Positions 5,483-5,987 of a stretch of 5,987 bases of DNA are shown in pieces (position 1 is the stretch's first letter; each line of letters begins with the position of its first letter). Both the position numbers and the translations under genes were made by a program. Where the stretch lies: positions 1-5,987 of the forward strand of contig VGKX01000069.1 of the NCBI GenBank assembly GCA_016866895.1. The letters are read 5' to 3'. The notes below the pieces were generated by a model. The model saw nothing but the letters and a program-made list of their open reading frames with translations. It had not been told where the DNA came from and searched no databases. The stretch is from Candidatus Parvarchaeota archaeon. Its GTDB lineage: Archaea > Micrarchaeota > Micrarchaeia > Anstonellales > VGKX01.

Positions 5483-5923
5483 TCATCTTGCCAATGGCAC
5501 CGGCTGCTTTGCCTCGCCTTTAATCTCCTTTTTTGCCTCGGGGGCCTTTTTCTCATCCTTTTTTGGCCTTGGCACAGGCGCCTTGTAGTTCAATATTCTC
5601 AGCCCAGCCTTTTTTGCTTCCTGGAATATTAAAGCGGCCTTTTTTGCCCCAACTCCCCCGGCAATCCTTACAACCACGTCCTTTAGCCCGGCAAGCTGGC
5701 CTGCATTGAATACACGCGCCTCTTTCATCCCGGATGGGTGGAGGTTTTTCAAGGCAGCCGGGTTTCCATAGCCGATTGAGGGCAGCTTTCCCATATATGC
5801 GTACTTTTCACGCTGCTTGTTGTCTATGCCCCGCGGCCTTCTCCAATTGTCCTTAATGCGCGACCTTCTGCTCCTGCCGTAGTTTGTGCGCCTGAATGTC
5901 GGGTGCTTCCTTTTTGAAACCAT
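5483..5923 (-). CDS. rpl32e: Large subunit ribosomal protein eL32
   Basis: This 50S protein, specific to archaea and eukaryotes, has 146 residues. Order of motifs: a basic N-terminus with KRKHPTFRR, then WRRPRGID (27-34), PSIGYGNP (48-55), LHPSG (61-65), RIAGGVGAKKAALI (86-99) and AGLRILN (106-112), where the usual eL32 fold ends. About 34 further residues form a Lys/Glu/Pro/Ala-rich, probably disordered tail (113-146). Most archaeal eL32 proteins stop near 110-135 residues, so the tail is unusual. The ATG at 5923 is 5 nt after the uL6 stop. Its GGAG (5932-5935) lies inside the last codons of uL6 with 8 nt spacing, indicating cotranscription and probable coupling. Confidence 0.95.
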   Translation of the reverse strand: MVSKRKHPTFRRTNYGRSRRSRIKDNWRRPRGIDNKQREKYAYMGKLPSIGYGNPAALKNLHPSGMKEARVFNAGQLAGLKDVVVRIAGGVGAKKAALIFQEAKKAGLRILNYKAPVPRPKKDEKKAPEAKKEIKGEAKQPVPLAR

Positions 5924-5928
5924 AATAT

Positions 5929-5985
5929 CTACTCCACTAAGTAAAGGCCGTCTTGGAAAACCCTCGAGTCCCTTTTCCTGATTTT
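5929..5985 (-). CDS. rpl6: Large subunit ribosomal protein uL6, last 18 codons only
   Basis: The right edge cuts this gene. The only frame giving a familiar peptide reads KIRKRDSRVFQDGLYLVE and ends in TAG at 5929-5931. The RxxRVFQDGxYxV ending is the C-terminal signature of archaeal uL6. uL6 directly precedes eL32 in the archaeal spc operon, which agrees. The rest of the protein, a 50S component near the factor-binding site, lies beyond the window. Confidence 0.88.
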   Translation of the reverse strand, partial: KIRKRDSRVFQDGLYLVE

Positions 5986-5987
5986 TG

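Noticed and set aside
1..5987. Mobile elements, CRISPR, tRNA/rRNA genes or a novel gene cluster
   Set aside because: No terminal repeats, direct-repeat arrays, transposase motifs, tRNA-like folds or unfamiliar genes are visible; every sizeable gene belongs to the standard archaeal spc operon.

Overview
This window is a stretch of an archaeal chromosome carrying the distal part of the ribosomal-protein 'spc' operon. All genes lie on the minus strand, so transcription runs from the high coordinates to the low ones. In transcription order: the last 18 codons of uL6, then eL32, eL19, uL18, uS5, uL30, uL15, the translocon subunit SecY, archaeal-type adenylate kinase AdkA, and the first 154 codons of a membrane protein of the DUF106 / archaeal YidC-like (Oxa1 superfamily) group, which runs off the left edge. 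Archaeal affiliation is firm. eL32 and eL19 do not occur in bacteria, the adenylate kinase is the archaeal AdkA family, and the gene order is the usual archaeal one. The ribosome-binding sites are dominated by a GGTG core, as expected from the archaeal 16S tail. The lineage within Archaea cannot be fixed from sequence alone. A DPANN-like or deep euryarchaeal lineage is a weak guess, based on several substitutions at usually conserved ribosomal-protein positions.

Right part (about 5987-2700): seven large- and small-subunit ribosomal proteins, tightly packed. Gaps range from 3 nt (eL19-uL18) and 5 nt (uL6-eL32) to 71 nt (uL30-uL15). Left part (about 2700-1): the protein-export and energy genes secY, adkA and the DUF106 gene, separated from uL15 by the largest gap in the window (about 143 nt). 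That gap holds a plausible TATA-box promoter and a 30-codon open frame. The functional logic is ribosome assembly coupled to co-translational membrane insertion: SecY makes the channel, the DUF106 protein is a candidate insertase, and AdkA supplies adenylate balance.

The region is ordinary in gene content. There are no mobile elements, CRISPR arrays, tRNAs, rRNAs or foreign genes, and no gene-free stretch longer than 300 bases. The main annotation value is in corrected start codons: SecY, uL15, uL30, uS5 and eL19 all open further upstream than the translation-initiation signals support. The partial DUF106 gene at the left edge is easily missed because its stop lies outside the window. I found no convincing undescribed system. 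The most interesting items are the unusual Cys-containing exported loop of the DUF106 protein and the long leader in front of secY.
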